A stretch of DNA of 41,183 bases from a virus. A model generated the notes under the pieces. The model saw only the letters and a program-made list of their open reading frames with translations. It was not told the origin of the DNA and searched no databases. The stretch spans positions 1 through 41,183 of the IMG/VR virus record IMGVR_UViG_3300025769_000271. One strand, 5' to 3'. This document shows, piece after piece, positions 39,659-41,183 of the stretch. Within the stretch, counting starts at the first letter, position 1; every line of letters starts with the position of its first letter. A program made the position numbers and the translations under genes.

Positions 39659-40005
39659 TGGCAAAAAAGCAATTAGACTATTCAGCATTAGATGCCTTGC
39701 TTCAATTCAAAACAACTAAAAGGTTTTGCGCTGACTATCTTGGTGTCTCAGAGGACACCATCGAAAGAAGATTGAAGGAAGATCATAACTCCACATTTAA
39801 AGAATATCACCAACTCAAAATGGGTAGGACAGCAGTAAACCTACAACAGAAAGCGATAGAGCAAGCCCTGAAGGGAAATACAACCATGATGATCTTCTGT
39901 CTTAAAAACCTCGCGGGCTGGGCTGATAAACAAGAGATTCAACAAACCACCGAATCAGTTGTTATCCAATACAATGCAGAAGAAGGCGATGTAGAAACCT
40001 TCTAA
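39658..40005 (+). CDS. terS: Terminase small subunit candidate, different type
   Basis: 115 residues. HTH-like TKRFCADYLGVSEDTIERRL, then a helical segment AVNLQQKAIEQALKGNTTMMI and LKNLAGWADKQ, a pattern common in phage small terminases. It is not similar to the left TerS (3129-3515) although the TerL genes are related, so the packaging recogniser was replaced. Its stop overlaps the TerL ATG (TAATG). Confidence 0.78.
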   Translation: MAKKQLDYSALDALLQFKTTKRFCADYLGVSEDTIERRLKEDHNSTFKEYHQLKMGRTAVNLQQKAIEQALKGNTTMMIFCLKNLAGWADKQEIQQTTESVVIQYNAEEGDVETF

Positions 40006-41183
40006 TGGAAGTTAACCTACTCTCCCACCAGGCGGCAGCACTTAAATCTGAAAAGAAATACACCGCTTTAATTAGTGGCATCGGTGCTGGAAAAACATGG
40101 ACGGGAGTGCATTGGGTTATTAAGCGATCTAAGTCTCACCCTAAATCACTGGGGTTTATTGGGGCTAACACTTTCGGACAGCTTCGAAACTCAACTTTAG
40201 CTGCTGTATTCAACGAGCTAACCAGACTATCAATCCCATTTAGCTATAATCAATCATCAGGCATTTTAGAAGTCATGGGTAAAAAATGGCTTTGTAAATC
40301 AATGGATAACTTCGATGTTTTAAGGGGTATTGAAGTGGGTGAGATATGGCTAGATGAGTGCGCTTATATGAAGGAAGAAGCGTTTAAAGTTATAATGGGT
40401 AGGCTTAGGGATAACCGTGGCTCTTTAACTATGTTCCTAACATCTACCCCTAAAGGTTATAATTGGTGCTATCACTATCTACACCCAGAAGGCGATAATA
40501 TACTAAATGACTCAATAGCTATTAGAGCTCACTCTAGTGCTAACAAATTCCTTCCAGACGGCTATATCGATTCCCTGGAGAGTCAATTCGATAGCAAGCT
40601 TCTCGCTCAAGAGCTTTCGGGGGACTTCATAAATGTTTCTACTGGGGTTATTTACTATGCCTTTGATCGCAACATTAACGTAAAAGATTTAAAGCATAAC
40701 CCTAACTACCCTATATGGGTGGGAATGGACTTTAACCCTCATAAAATGTCAGCAGTAATCGGTCAGGTAATAGATAATGTCCTGTATGTGTTCGATGAGA
40801 TTTTTGACACTACAATTGGCTCTAACACCGAGAAGATATGTAAAGAACTAATAATGAGGTATGGTAATAATCTAACCATAGTTCCCGACTCTACAGGTAA
40901 GAAGGCAACGTCAAACGCCTCTAGGTCAGATATTCAAATCCTAAAGGACTATAATTTCAATGTTAAGGCTCTTACCAATCCTTTCAGAGTTGACAGATAT
41001 GCCTCGGTTAACGGAGCATTTAGTAAAGAAAAAGTGGTCATAGGTTCAAAACTAAAACATTTACCTAAGGATTTAGAGTCAGTGAGTTATAAAGAAGGAA
41101 CAGATAAGCCCGATGTCTCCGATCCTAACCACGGTCACATGACCGATGCTTTTGGCTATCTTGTTTATAGAACCGTAAACCCA
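40005..41183 (+). CDS. terL: Terminase large subunit, second copy, cut by window end
   Basis: 393 codons open to the window edge. Walker A ISGIGAGKT, GEIWLDECAY acidic site, TSTPKG, then nuclease start MDFNPHK. The ATPase half differs widely from the left TerL, while most of the nuclease half (for example VPDSTGKKATSNASRSD) is the same. It would end about 20 residues beyond the window. Confidence 0.93.
   Translation, partial: MEVNLLSHQAAALKSEKKYTALISGIGAGKTWTGVHWVIKRSKSHPKSLGFIGANTFGQLRNSTLAAVFNELTRLSIPFSYNQSSGILEVMGKKWLCKSMDNFDVLRGIEVGEIWLDECAYMKEEAFKVIMGRLRDNRGSLTMFLTSTPKGYNWCYHYLHPEGDNILNDSIAIRAHSSANKFLPDGYIDSLESQFDSKLLAQELSGDFINVSTGVIYYAFDRNINVKDLKHNPNYPIWVGMDFNPHKMSAVIGQVIDNVLYVFDEIFDTTIGSNTEKICKELIMRYGNNLTIVPDSTGKKATSNASRSDIQILKDYNFNVKALTNPFRVDRYASVNGAFSKEKVVIGSKLKHLPKDLESVSYKEGTDKPDVSDPNHGHMTDAFGYLVYRTVNP

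Noticed and set aside
1-41183. CRISPR arrays, tRNA genes, integrase or attachment sites
   Set aside because: No regularly spaced repeats, no cloverleaf-type sequence and no recombinase gene were seen on either strand.

Overview
This window is a tailed double-stranded DNA bacteriophage with a siphovirus-type gene set: TerS/TerL, portal, scaffold, HK97-type capsid, tail-tube protein, frameshifted tail chaperone, tape measure and a tail hub/fiber set. All convincing genes are on the + strand and packed into overlapping operons. The DNA is AT-rich by inspection. The host cannot be named from sequence. A small lipoprotein overlapping a coiled-coil protein next to the holin candidate looks like a spanin pair, which points to a Gram-negative host (inference). 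I see no integrase, repressor or tRNA, so a strictly lytic lifestyle is more likely than a temperate one.

Layout. 2-4728 is the packaging-entry module: end of an amidase-like endolysin, HNH protein, metallophosphoesterase, ParB-DNA methyltransferase fusion, TerS, TerL. 4732-14226 holds portal, head morphogenesis, scaffold, capsid, a run of virion-associated beta-rich proteins, a permuted NlpC/P60-like protein, connector candidates and the tail tube. 14248-25074 holds the tail chaperone with -1 frameshift, tape measure, distal tail protein, a GIY-YIG endonuclease inserted at the start of the long tail fiber gene, the fiber, the baseplate hub and small tail proteins. 25084-25671 is the holin/spanin cluster, closed by a terminator-like hairpin. 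25829-27986 is an operon of very small early genes behind a promoter with an overlapping dyad. After a second terminator and promoter, 28272-35867 holds replication and recombination genes (TIGR02220-type replication protein, SSB, ERF annealing protein, DEDD exonuclease), a cytosine-5 methyltransferase, several HNH endonucleases, many small proteins and the endolysin candidate.

35753-41183 then repeats the order of 1-4600, but as a different genotype: endolysin, HNH, metallophosphoesterase, ParB-methyltransferase, TerS, TerL (cut by the window end). This second copy carries two extra HNH genes, a methyltransferase with a different recognition region and an unrelated TerS. The repeat period of about 35.5-36.5 kb is about one siphovirus genome. 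The window is therefore more than one genome length of a circular or terminally redundant phage in which the second pass enters a related strain. This could be a metagenomic assembly join, a mixed concatemer, or tandem related phages.

Most notable points are this genome-length duplication with a 750-nt perfectly identical block between diverged flanks, the coupled swap of methyltransferase specificity region and TerS, and the fiber gene that has no usual start codon because a GIY-YIG gene sits on its first codons. A canonical A AAA AAG frameshift site and a strong hairpin just after the capsid gene are also clear.
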